Shown here: piece by piece, positions 37,828 through 49,140 of the stretch | Position numbering within the stretch: position 1 is the stretch's first letter | How the letters are laid out: each line of letters opens with the position of its first letter | Source of the DNA: Adiantum capillus-veneris | Taxonomy: Eukaryota; Streptophyta; Polypodiopsida; Polypodiales; Pteridaceae | Length of the DNA stretch: 64,000 nucleotides | NCBI GenBank assembly: GCA_014529385.2 | Contig: CM043962.1 | Span: forward strand, 89,059,180-89,123,179 | Reading direction: 5' to 3' | Made by a program: the position numbers and the translations under genes | The notes under the pieces: model-generated | Database searches by the model: none | What the model saw: the letters and a program-made list of their open reading frames with translations, nothing else | What the model was told of the DNA's origin: nothing

Positions 37828-37909
37828 AAGTCCAAAATCATCCTCCCTCTTTCCATTCATATCTCTCCATCCTTTTCTCTAAATAAAGTTTTTCTATTAT
37901 CTTGAATAA

Positions 37910-38290
37910 AGTTTGTCTACTATCTTTGACAAGAGTTTGATGTGCAAGTGGTATGGAATGTGCGCATTGGTTTGTTTGGCAAATGCTTACCCAGTATACC
38001 AATGAGAACAACGTTGTCATCAAGATACAAAGGAGACTATGGACTGATGGATTTGTTGGTGAGCCAGATGGGCTAGATGATGACAATATTGGAGAGCAAT
38101 GAGGAATTCTCCACAAATCACGCTCTATTCTTGAAATGCACGCCCATCAACTAAGAGAGATGTAGGATCGAGATAAGAAACTTGCAGAGGAGGTGGATCA
38201 TGACCTAAAGGCATCATCTTTCTTGGAGCCGCATCCAAACATTGTGGAGTTAGATCCTCCCGCCACTGACTTGGAGTAGAAAATGCTTTT
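37910..38290 (+). pseudogene. Decayed coding fragment, unknown
   Basis: One frame reads through several stops as a plausible polar protein end, with phrases KIQRRLWTDGF, HKSRSILEMHAHQLREM and SFLEPHPNIVELDPP before TAG near 38279. I do not recognise it. Confidence 0.35.
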
Positions 38291-38390
38291 TTTCAAGTAC
38301 TCTACTATTGTAATTGAGTGGAGGTCCATAGTGGTAATGTTAAATTAGACTTTTTGGAGGTTGCCCTTTGTTGATAGTTTTGCTTGCCAC

Positions 38391-38423
38391 ATTAGGAAAT
38401 TTCGGAGGTCATTTGGAGGGCCT
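38391..38423. repeat. TIR of copy R (left end)
   Basis: Begins CATTAGGAAATTTCGGAGG, identical to the copy L left TIR over its 33 bases. Confidence 0.93.
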
Positions 38424-38745
38424 TATGAAAGAGAGAGAAAATAGAGCGCGTCCAATGAGCAGGAGGGCTACGTTACGTAGGAAAATAAGTGGAAAGACTC
38501 AAGAAATAGGAAAATATTTTAAAAAATTTCACGAATCTAGGATTGTGGCATCGTAACTTCTTTGCTTTTATCGAGCTATTAGGTGTATGTGTGGTCCCAT
38601 TGCTGATATTCTCTTAATATGGTCATTAACGTACTGGAGGGTGACCATTAAGCCCGCACAAGATATTGACATTGCAAAACACTTTCCATCCATTAGGATG
38701 CTTTCAAAGTGAATCTCCCTCCACTAAAGCTTTTCTTTCAGAGCT

Positions 38746-40187
38746 ATGGCTTCCACGTCTTCCCGCCCAAGAAGCTCTAGGTGTTTATGGTCTCTCACAC
38801 CAACTAGAAACACCTACACTTTGCCTAGAAGGCCAAGTAGTAGCATATCATCAATTACAATATCAACTTCAATAAGTGCAGAGAACCAATGGGTTGGACA
38901 AAGGATAAACAAAGGTTCATGGGTCCTCATGCAACCAAGAAGAGCCAAGAGGTCTAGTGCTATCAATGTTTACCGCTCAGCATGGAAGGCCAGAGTGTTG
39001 GATTTCAAAGTTGAAATCGGCAAAAGATCTGTAAAGGAAGTTCTTGTTCAGCATGTGTTTACCCATCCAGACGTGATAGCAAACGGTGGAAATGTGTCAT
39101 ATATACATCAACCACGTTGCAATTGTAAGTATTCTTCACATCTCAACTGCATTTGATTTGTCATTCACTTATTGATACTCTCATTTTAACTTTTCTTATA
39201 TATTTTGCAACGTTTATCCCTCTTCTTATGAGCAGTGGCTCCATTCTTCACATCTCAACTACATTAGATTTGTCATTTTCACTTATTGATACTCTTAGTT
39301 TAACTCTTGTTGTATATTTTGCAGATGTTTATCCCTCTTATTATGAGCAATGGGAGCCTGTGGAGTGCATAATAGGCCTCTTCCTTGTCATTCATGCCCG
39401 CGTTGGTTCTCTACAGTATTCAGGGAGAACCAGCAAAAGCCTAGGTGATGAAGGAATATTTTTCCATGACCACTTCTACCAACTCTGCCTAGAGAATAAG
39501 AATGGCATAGTGGTGAAAGTGCCTCTACCAACCGACTGGAACACTGTGGACTGGCCAGTGCTTGAGGAAACAATGGTGGAGGCAATGCGAAGTAAGATCT
39601 ACAAGGATATACAAAGGTCTCTACATAGCTCTATTCACACAAAACTGGTTAGAATTGCAAATTTTTGTCCTACTGCACTGTTCATAGAGTTGTTTCATAA
39701 CTACAATATACATGTTACGAAAACTATGTTCATTTGCAAGTCATTTCAGTTGTCATCCTGTGACAAACTTCTTGACAGAGGATGGTATGTAAAGGAAGAG
39801 ATTGGCATACGGTGCGATGTCACACTTGACACTCTAGTTGTCAAGTACATGATTGCAAGCCAATCACTGTTAGCCTCCTTTTGGTATATGCGATCACAAA
39901 TGCTCAGAGATAAATACATTCCTATGGACCAGGTTTCTACAGGTTTGGAAGATAATCCTGCTGTGGATGTGGAAGTGTTTGATAAAGAGCATGGCCTAAT
40001 GTTGGTGGTTACAATAAGGGAGCTATGCAGTCTTTTGCGGTCGCGGCACGACATAATTGAAGAGTTAATGGACAGGGACCTTTCAGATTTTTCCTTTTTC
40101 TTAGCTGGCCGTAAGCTGATGCCGCGTAGGGAAAAAGATATTTTGTGCAAAGAGTTGGATGGTCGGGTTGAAATAGTGTCAATGTAA
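38746..40187 (+). CDS. ORF-6: intact spliced gene of unknown function (413 aa)
   Basis: Exon 1 is 38746-39124 (MASTSSRPRSSR, a Ser/Arg/Thr-rich start). A GT-AG intron runs 39125-39324. Exon 2, 39325-40187, stays open to TAA, giving 413 residues after splicing. No signal peptide or membrane helix is evident. Notable phrases are YYEQWEPVECIIGLFLVIHA, FFHDHFYQLCLENKNGIVVKV and VFDKEHGLMLVV; a HDIIEELMDRDLSDFSFFL segment near the C-terminus looks helical. I recognise no family. It is convergent with the phosphatase gene (204 bp apart) and is the only gene of either copy that looks undamaged, which suggests it matters for the element or decayed last. Confidence 0.7.
39129..39359. repeat. ~115-bp duplication across the ORF-6 intron/exon-2 border
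   Basis: Two units start ATTCTTCACATCTCAACT. The first has lost the acceptor AG (TTTTGCAACG) while the second keeps it (TTTTGCAGATG). Copy L shares the duplication, so it predates the split of the copies. Confidence 0.85.
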
Positions 40188-40313
40188 CAAAGATTCTTGT
40201 GAACCCAAGTGTATACGAATGACTTTCAATACATGAAGTTTTTTTGAGCTCATTTGTCAATTGTGGTCTGTGAATATAAGTGTTCTTGAAATACATTTCT
40301 TTAGCCATCGCCA

Positions 40314-40314
<1 letters not shown>

Positions 40315-40357
<43 letters not shown>
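40315..40357. repeat. (CT)n microsatellite between ORF-6 and the phosphatase gene
   Basis: About 20 CT units between the two convergent gene ends. Confidence 0.95.
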
Positions 40358-40360
<3 letters not shown>

Positions 40361-40390
40361 GTTAGGCAAGACAAAGACATGATAGAAGAG

Positions 40391-41542
40391 TCATCTTAAT
40401 TCATTAGAAAGTACAAACTCGTCCGTGAACAATGGACTGAGATACAATTTTTGTAAGTATGGAATCAAAATGTCTACAAGGTAAAAATCAAAGGTATGCC
40501 CCTCAAAAGAGGGTGGTGAGATAGTTGTTCCTGGTGGATTTTGGTCTCCCTTTTCAGGAGTATCACCAATCAGTAGTGTATTATTTGCATCAAAGGGTAC
40601 ACCGATTTGGCTGAACAGTTTGTACAAAAGAGGTAAGTGTGGTTTTTTAGGGTGGTAGTGGCCCTCGACGGTAACATATTTTCTTTGATCATACAAAAAG
40701 GCAAAATCTGACGTATCAGCACCGCATACACCGCAAACTATTGTAACTAGTGGCGACAAGTTTTGCCTTTGCATTGAAGACCATACGACAACTCTGAAGC
40801 ACGGAAGAAGAAACTGAATAAATTCTTTGGTTCCTGGACGAATCACGACCCATCCGAAATGTTTGCAAATCCTCGAAGGGGTCTGCTATACCTAGAGGCA
40901 CGTGCATCAGCAACAATCCATTGATGTCCAAGATAATCAACCTTTGTAAAAGTTGACAAGTACATATAAGTAGTTAGAAGCTGAACATATTTTGCCATAC
41001 TTACACTCCGATCCTAGGATTATCCGTACTAAGCCATTTCAAAGGCTTCAAGTCTACTTGATCGTATCCCTCGAATTCCAAGGTTGGTGGTCCTTCTTTT
41101 GCTGACATATCTGGGATTATAGTGTTTACTTCTAACCCCCATTTGTCTACCACATCAGGATTTTTGACTTGTACATATTGAGTTCCATTTTGATCCATGT
41201 ACATTTTTCCTTGTTTGTTTGCCCTAACCTCTTCTTCGAACTCAATACCATGGTCATCAATGCGAATAGCATTCTCCTCGTTAGGGTCCAAGTAAACCTG
41301 GCTCCATAACGGTTAGTCTTGTAAAAAGAGGGTATATGCTTATAGTGCATTGTCGTTCTGGTTTTTGAGTTAGTCGAGTAAGAAGACATTTCGGATGTTG
41401 AATCTAAAAAAGTGTCTGAGACTTCTTTAGGAATTGTGTGCAAGGAATTGCCTTGATTCACGCTTTCTTCGGTAGATACTCTACTAGAGGTTTCTCCGAA
41501 TATGCTCCAATTTTCTAGTACACGACCAGATCTAAGGTTCAT
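40391..41542 (-). pseudogene. FCP1-like (NLI-interacting-factor type) HAD phosphatase gene
   Basis: Exon 1 starts at ATG 41542 (MNLRSGRVLENW) and runs to about 40993; a short intron precedes exon 2. Exon 2 has HAD motif I as LIILDINGLLL (Asp-x-Asn in place of Asp-x-Asp), then IRPGTKEFIQFLLPCF, motif II in VVVWSSM, a Lys in HPKKPHLPLLYKLF and motif IV in NTLLIGDTPEKG followed by QNPPGT. This order matches plant HAD proteins related to CTD phosphatases, in which an Asp-Ile-Asn-Gly variant is known. Frameshifts occur in exon 1 (near 41230) and near 40870. Only copy R has it. It lies downstream of the histone fusion on the same strand, behind the palindrome array. Confidence 0.7.
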
Positions 41543-41699
41543 ATAGACTTATGAAGCCCTGGATAGAGTACTCACCTTTGGATTGACTTGTCGTCAATTT
41601 TCACTCGTTCCAATTGCAACTTTTTGTCAAGCCATTGATTCCTCGTCTGCAACCTGATTCCTGTACAAAATTAATCAAGTTAGCTATTCTTCTATAAAG

Positions 41700-42830
41700 A
41701 CAATACAGCTCTTGAGAACTCTCGTGATTGGTCTCTGTATGTCACTTCAAATCGTGCTATGGGAGTCAAAATTTGACTTTCAGATTCGGCTCTAGCAAAA
41801 TCAAATGTCTAATCTGCAACTTGTAAACTGAATGTATCTGTATCAATTTTGATCTGATTAAACCCAAAATTGCCCTGTGGCCTTATATTATGCTGGTCTA
41901 ACACTGTATAAGCCCAAAAGTCAAAATTCAAGTCTCTGGATAGCGATTATTTACTTTTGTCAAGTTTTTGCACTTTTTTGATAGGTTTGGCAAGTATACA
42001 ACTTGTTAGAGTCTCTACGAAAATTTCAACAAGTTTGGACCAATTCTGATCAAGTTTATCAACTGTTCTGTGTCCGAAGGCTTTGATTTCGACAATCTAG
42101 CTTAAGTCTCACTTTTGTGGTCCAGATTTCACCAAAAATTGATTTGTGGGGTCTACTTGATGTGGTTGACCTTGTGGTATACTCAAATTTGTAAAATCAT
42201 CAAGTTTTGAAGCAGATGTAAGTAATCACGATTATTTACTCCTGACAAATTTTTGTAAATTTTTGCCCCAACTTTGACACAGATCTGTTAAGCACCTTAA
42301 GTTAAGGTCACTAGCCAATTTTCATGAAGTTTGGGCAGTTTTTGGTCAAATGATCATCAATTATCTGTCCGCAGACTAACTTTGCAATTCTAGTCACAAT
42401 TTTCAATCCAGTAATTCAAATCTCACCAAAGTTGGTTTGTGGGCTTATTACAACATGGTAAAGCTAGTGGTATGCCAACTTGGTAAAAAAAGTTCAAAAA
42501 CAGGGCAGATGTAAATAATCGCGATTATTTATATTTGACAAATTTTTACAAGTTTTTGGTCAACTGAGCATGTACACATGTTTATCACATCAATATAAGC
42601 CTATGGATCAATTTTCAACAAGTTTGGATAAATTTTTCCCCAATTTACAAGCAAGATTCAAAAAGTCAGTCCAAACTTTAGTTTTTACCTGTTTTTTGTC
42701 AGTTTAGTGGTCCAAATCTTTTGGCCTTTACAAAAGTTGTTTGTACATATAGAATGAGTCAATGGTATGAACCTTGGCCAATTTAGAGCAGAAAGTTAAT
42801 AATCGCGATTATTAACTTGAGGTTTGAAAT
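41700..42830. repeat. Array of four diverged ~285-bp units, each with a central palindrome
   Basis: Palindromic cores occur at 41940-41955 (half site), 42218-42240, 42511-42532 and 42794-42817, spaced 285, 293 and 284 bases. The core is AATCGCGATT with AT-rich arms; the last one is a perfect 24-bp palindrome. The sequence between repeats phrases such as GACAAATTTTT and CAAGTTT(G/T)G, showing that the whole unit is repeated. The array lies between the end of the histone-Ulp1 gene (43067) and the start of the phosphatase gene (41542). No coding capacity. Confidence 0.8.
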
Positions 42831-43066
42831 GAGCACTTTTTTGCAATTTTCTCAAAGACAGTCTTTTTATGATGTTTTTTAAGCCTATAAATCAAGTCAA
42901 AACTTACTTTGGCCTAAAATGTCAAGAAAAAGTAGATAATCTAAGTTTTGGTCAACTTCTTGAAATTTTTACCTCGAAGTGTCTTTGAGCTTACCCACTG
43001 GTTCGGACAACTCTTAGACTTACTCTACAGTCGGATTGAGTGAATTTGAGTCTTTTTCAGCTATTT

Positions 43067-45267
43067 CTAGCTGTAGACCTGAAATTTTGCAACTTTACAT
43101 AACAACTCACACTTGATTTTTTCAGAGAGAGCAATGTTCTGAAATCGACCTCGGATACGGTTGTTGTCGTTGTTGCTATCCTCTGCTTTAGCTTCATCGT
43201 CGTAGTCATCGTTCTCATCTTCATCAAGGGTCTCCCCCATGTCTCTTTCTACCTCATTCAGGGTTTCCTCCAAGGTCTTTTCCTCTCCCTCCGTTGGTTG
43301 TCTTGCATCATCCATATCCTTTTGGGGCTCCTCCATTGGCCTCCTTTCCTCATCCGTAGGCCTCCTTTCCTCATCCATCCTTGCCTCATCCAAGGTTTCC
43401 TCCATGGGCTCTTTTGGCTCCTCCCCTGGCTCCTCCACTTGCCTACTTGCCTCTTTCATGGGCTCTTTCATTGTCTCCTCCATAAGCCCCTCTGCTTGTA
43501 CACTAGCACCTTGCATAGCCTCATTTGACCTTTCTTCATCCTCGGCTCTTTCATCTTCGGCGGGTATGACCCCCTTGGCCCGTTGTGATTCCACTGTATC
43601 TGATGGAGGGGCTTGTCGTGGTGGCTCGTCATGTATTGTCATATCAATTGTGCGGTCGTCCAAGCCGCTGTCTTCAGCTTCTCTGGGGTTCGACATAGTG
43701 AGCAGGTGTTGTATTAGACTTGCCCGATATCTTTGCAAATAATCATATGTGCAGTTTTGCACAACACTCTGCAAAATTGAAAGACCACATGGTGAGAAGT
43801 CTTGTATAAAGAAAACCAAAACCGACCGAATGCATTGCCAAATGGTTACCTTAGTCATGAAAGGTTTTAATGCAAAGTAGCTTTGCAGGACATATTCTGC
43901 ATGGAGAAGACATCTCCAGCCGCAAGAATTTTCATCCGTTTGATTTGGTACAGGCACATCTTTGTATAGTTCATACCTTCCACATAGCTTGCCATAAGCA
44001 AGCAATAATCTCTTTATACAACTGCACAAAGGAGTATCAAGATGTTAGCTTAAGGCTTTCAAATTTACATGGATATCTATAAGAAACACTTTCTGATACA
44101 TAACACTTACAACCTAATTTCAGGGTGGGTTCCTTTTATTGAATTGAACACCCACACTGCTGGCTGCTCAACATCAAGGCATATGAGACTCCAGTGATGG
44201 TTGTTCTCATATGGAAAGATGATGACAACTACTTCCAACATAGCACAGTGGAGAAACCAACTCTTGAATGTGCCAAATGGACTGTTCTTCTATCTAATAA
44301 TCACTGACATTTGTGGATCAAGAAGAAACACCTCCATGAGGATGTACGATGGCAGTTGACTTTTGATCAAACTGCAGGGAGTGTACCTGAGTTAGTACAA
44401 CTATCATTTGAGTTTTCAAAGTTAGCAAAATATTAAAACTTACTTAAGACAAGCATAAATAATTGTATCTGAGATCTGAGCATATGGATCCAACAATATA
44501 TTAATGTCCACTGTATCCAGAGCCAGCTTTCTGGCTCCATCTGTAAATGGTATCTCTGCAAGCAAACCATCCTTCATTGAAAGTAGAGTATCTTTGTTGC
44601 TTGCATCTATGGATAGGGTCACATTGCATTCTCTTTGCCTCTGGGACTCCACTGCTACTTTTGTTTTCTCCTTAAGCTCTATTTCCCTTATGTCTTCTGT
44701 TTGGCGAGCAACCGTCTCTGCCCTTGCCCTTGTATTAACATCATGTGTGACATCTACAACTGTGACTTGTGGCAATAGCTCAGGGGGGTATAGCAAAATT
44801 TCCTCATTTTCTTATCCCTGCAGACATTGGGGACCAGAAGTTTGTCATACCTCCACCTTACCCTTTTTAGTGTCTTGCTGTCTTTGTCCATTACAGTCAC
44901 CCTGTGGGCATGGGCTGCTACAATGGTCATGTCACTGAAGTACTCAAGCAGGAAGTCCTCTGCTGCTTCTTGTAGAGCCATCAATGCAACCACTTTCCAC
45001 CTTTTAGTGCCCCAGGTAGCTTCTTCACAAATGGACCTCACCATCCTCTGAAAGGGCAGCTTTGGTATGCACAAATCAACACATTTCTATGCCTTCCTGA
45101 TTTCTTTGAAAAGTCTCATGCAGCTCTGTAACTTCTTCACCCTTGGAACTTTTAAAATTTTATTTGGTTTTCCAGGTCTTCTTTGGGATTGCAGATCTGC
45201 TACTTGCCTTAACTGCTAACCCCGGTCCCTTGCCCACCTTCCTTGCAGTGGCCTTTGTTCTAGCCAT
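43067..45267 (-). pseudogene. Histone H3/CENH3-like - Ulp1 protease - acidic tail fusion gene (copy R)
   Basis: ATG 45267 starts the same MARTKATARK tail and histone fold as copy L, here with a 2-bp deletion (about 45185), a TAG (about 45090) and a frameshift (about 44805). The linker ends DPYAQISDTIIYACLK, resembling the start of Ulp1 domains. After the intron (44443-44387), exon 2 encodes VVIIFPYENNHHWSLICLD with the catalytic His, and VFNSIKG where the family has Asp-Ser. After a second intron (about 44109-44021) comes VPNQTDENSCGWRC with the oxyanion Gln and catalytic Cys six residues apart. The C-terminal ~190 residues are Glu/Pro/Met-rich and acidic, ending at 43067. Family knowledge: Ulp1/SENP enzymes (C48) cleave SUMO. 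A TAA/TAG also occurs within exon 2 (VIIR stop). Confidence 0.8.
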
Positions 45268-45288
45268 TCCACTGTATAAACATAGAAG

Positions 45289-45346
<58 letters not shown>

Positions 45347-45461
45347 CCAAAACTCTCCCTGTCTCTCACCAAAACTTATCCCATTACTAAGGGCGTGCGT
45401 GAAATATTTTTTTGACCCCAAAATACACCTCCACGCACTGTTAGTGAAAAGGAAACATAAA

Positions 45462-45496
<35 letters not shown>

Positions 45497-45586
45497 CCTG
45501 TCTCCACTATTCCTTCCTCTCTCTATAACACAAACACACACACACACACAGACTCTCTCTCTCTCTATCTCTCAAAGCAGACCATA

Positions 45587-45628
<42 letters not shown>

Positions 45629-45665
45629 TCCCTCTCTCTCACTCATTCTCCTTGCCTCTCCACAG

Positions 45666-45841
<176 letters not shown>

Positions 45842-46150
45842 TCTGTGTGTGTGTGTGTGTTGTATGTGTGTCTGTGTGTGTGTAAGAGAGAGAGATATGA
45901 AATTTCTTGTGAGAGAAAGAGAGAGAGAGAGAAAAAGAAACAGAGAGAGTATCGACAGAGACAGAGAGAGAGAGGGACAAACCTTCGTAGGAGAAGCGAA
46001 GCCTACTCTCTTTTTCACGTTCTTTCTGTCGAAAATGCAGACGGAGGCTCAGCTTCTCTTTCTCTCACTCTCTTTGACTCTCTCGGTGTCTCTCTTTCTC
46101 TCTGATGCCTTTTATATGTCACGTACTAAAGTATCCGGGCCCATTAAATG

Positions 46151-46164
46151 GCCACACGTGCGGC
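46151..46164. promoter_or_regulatory. G-box-like palindrome (copy R)
   Basis: GCCACACGTGCGGC, one mismatch from the perfect palindrome of copy L; the CACGTG core is intact. Confidence 0.45.
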
Positions 46165-46236
46165 ATCATGCACACTAGATTCTATTTTTTAATCACCACG
46201 TGGGGCGCCGCCGGGGGAAACCGTTATAAGTGTCTA

Positions 46237-46324
<88 letters not shown>

Positions 46325-46405
46325 CATAGAAAGAGAGTGAAACCTCAGAAATTGAGCAAGAGTGAGAGAGAGAGACACAGAGAGAGGGAGGGAGACCCAT
46401 TATTG

Positions 46406-46472
<67 letters not shown>

Positions 46473-46728
46473 GACAGAGAGAAAGCGAAGAGAGCGTAAT
46501 GGAGCAGACGGCTCCCATGGAGTTTCTGCAAACTCCACCAACAAAAGGTCATCTCTCACTCTCTCTCTCTCTATTTCTAACAATAGCTAGCAGAGTGTGT
46601 GTGTGTGTACGTATGTGTGTGTGTGTGTGGAAACAAACAAAAACCCATACTATTCAACACACACACACACAGACATAGATACACACACACATACACAGGG
46701 TCGCAAACAGACTGTGTGTGTGTCTGTG

Positions 46729-46789
46729 TACTAAAGGCGCGTAGAGACAACCAAGTACCCTTTGCAACTCTCTCCGCGTGCCTTTAGTT
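46729..46789. repeat. 61-bp hairpin unit b (copy R)
   Basis: Equivalent of 12492-12552; starts TACTAAAGGCGCG and ends CCTTTAGTT. Confidence 0.85.
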
Positions 46790-46798
46790 CTGTTGAGA

Positions 46799-46870
<72 letters not shown>

Positions 46871-46874
<4 letters not shown>

Positions 46875-46931
46875 AAAGGCGCGCAGAGACAACCAAGGAC
46901 TCTTTGCAACTCTCTACGCGCGCCTTTAGTA
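46871..46931. repeat. 61-bp hairpin unit a (copy R)
   Basis: Equivalent of 12326-12386; starts TACTAAAGGCGCGC and ends GCGCCTTTAGTA, giving a longer perfect outer stem than in copy L. Confidence 0.85.
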
Positions 46932-46933
46932 CT

Positions 46934-47014
<81 letters not shown>

Positions 47015-47040
47015 GTGTGTGTGTGTGTGTGTGTTTTGAA

Positions 47041-47115
<75 letters not shown>

Positions 47116-47161
47116 CAAAGACTTGACATGTTTCCTCATGAATAGGATTAAGAGAGAGAGA

Positions 47162-47203
<42 letters not shown>

Positions 47204-47227
47204 CTATGTGTGTTTTTTGGTGTGCTT

Positions 47228-47305
<78 letters not shown>

Positions 47306-47381
47306 AAAGACTTGACATGTTTCCTCATGAATAGGATTAAGGTCCAGTAGGCAGAAGAGATTAAAATCGGACCCAGAGCTT

Positions 47382-48658
47382 GTGCAAGGATTCCAACCTT
47401 TACAGGCTCAGTTGCTTAGCGTTTCTGTGAAAAGAACTGTGGACTTTTGTCAGGAATTTGATCAAGAAGAGTCAATTTGTGAAGATGAGTCAAAGAGGTC
47501 GGCAGGCCAAGAGTATCCCTCACCTTACAAGGGTCCCTCACCCTCTACAATACTTGTCAAGAAAAATACAAGAAAGAGGAATATAGACTTCTCAGATGAT
47601 GCAGATCTCCCAGCAAGCAGTCCTTGTGCAAGTAAAGGTAAATCCAAAGAGGATGTGACTTCTCTGGAAGAGCCAGCTGTAATTGATGAGAGGCTGTTTG
47701 ATTTTGCAGCATCGTGTGGTGCTGGGGACAAATATGATCTAGTTCATTCTATGTTTAACCTAAAATTTGATATTGAAGACCTTTTAGCTCAACACAGTGA
47801 ATTCTTGCAGCCCTACAGAGATCAATTTTAACTGATGGTGCAGGTAGGGAGGGTTGTTCTGCACAGTATGACTGTCGTTCATTTAAATGACTGTGGTGGA
47901 AAAGGACAGGGACTGAAGAAGTATAAGGAATTACCACCTGCTTGCTGACATTCACCTTGCCCTTTGCACCAAAAAGAGTGCAAACTTATTCAGGAATCCT
48001 TTGGCTTTATGATTTACCTGAACAGCCTGTTTGGATTCCTCATGCAGAATCCTGATGAGGTGATAGAGGAGCAGGATGTAGCACCAGACGAAGAATGTGA
48101 GGAGACAACACATATACAAGAAGTCGAGGAGGTTGAAGATACAGTCGACCTTGAGGTTGAGGCAATTGAAGTTCAAAGAAGTAAGATGCTCTATGTGAAA
48201 ACAACAGAAATCAAACTACCGTTGGATGTCAGTAACTTCATTGAGAAGCATGCTCAGATGATGTTGCCTGCTGTGCCTGAGTTCAAGATTGGAGACAGGA
48301 CCTATATCTTTTTACATGATGTGCAAAGCATCTTTTATTTAAGGGAGGACTTCTCCTTGGCTATCATTTCTAGAGTCCAAGAGGAGAGGAGTGGATTTGT
48401 TTCAGAGGATAGTGATGATGAGGCAATGGAAACATCCAGCAATCCAATGGAATGCCTCCGAAGTTGCTTTGAGAAAGCTGAAAAATACAAGGAGACACTA
48501 CCGGATGAAGCCACCTTCCAAGCAATAAGACAAAGCCTAAGACCATCAACAAGTCACAAAGAAGTGGAGGATTGGTTTAACCATTCAGGTCAGGAGTCAT
48601 CTACATCTGTGGACCTGTGGTAGGAAAACCTCTTTTTGCAGGATGAGATCTTCATGGT

Positions 48659-48697
<39 letters not shown>

Positions 48698-49140
48698 ACA
48701 TGATATGTGCAGTCTTGGATTGCTGACAAGGATGACTTCCTTCGACAGCAGACTCGAGAGTATCGTGGAAGGGATGCGTCCCTAGCACATTACCTTTCAA
48801 AGCTTTGCGAGTCGCCGATAATAGTTTTTCACAATGGAATGCCACAAGAGGGTACAATAGCAACTTACACATTAAAGACACTATCACGCTTCTTGGGTGG
48901 ACCCATGCTGCCCAATGTGCAGATAAAGTCATTCTTGTGGACAAAGTATTTTCCAGAGATTGTTTTGGTTACTTCCCAGGCTATACAGGTGGTCGGGCAG
49001 CGTATTACTACACTTACACAGCAATGGCACTAGCTCTTGGCAGACAAAACCCGGATGAACTTTTAGAGTATGGCAAACATCTCATGATTCGTTACAAGGG
49101 TGATGTGCCAAAAAACAAAATTGAACCTTCAAAATCTTGA
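47382..49140 (+). pseudogene. ORF-B, unknown protein of the transposon (copy R)
   Basis: No ATG is seen at the left end; the frame is open from about 47358 and may start at a splice acceptor. The N-terminal domain is polar with KKNTRKRNIDFSDDAD. A TAA at about 47829 replaces a Glu codon kept in copy L. An acidic segment (48060-48170) precedes TEIKLPLDVSNF and a stretch to 48623. A probable CT-rich intron (48657-48712) leads to SWIADKDDFL, SPIIVFHNGMPQEG and GRAAYYYTYTAMALALGRQ, ending at TGA 49140. One frameshift near 48915 lies in this last exon. The family is not recognised. Its conserved, soluble, acidic character would suit a DNA- or chromatin-associated partner protein, but that is a guess. 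Confidence 0.6.
48657..48712 (+). other. Probable short ORF-B intron made largely of a CT microsatellite
   Basis: Donor ATG|GTAACT and acceptor GTGCAG|TCTTGG keep the frame in phase 0, and the CT run (48660-48695) would act as the polypyrimidine tract. The same tract is about three times longer in copy L. Confidence 0.45.

Noticed and set aside
41700-42830. A CRISPR-like array
   Set aside because: The units are about 285 bp, diverged throughout and lie in plant nuclear DNA, so the pattern is a tandem repeat array and not repeats with spacers.
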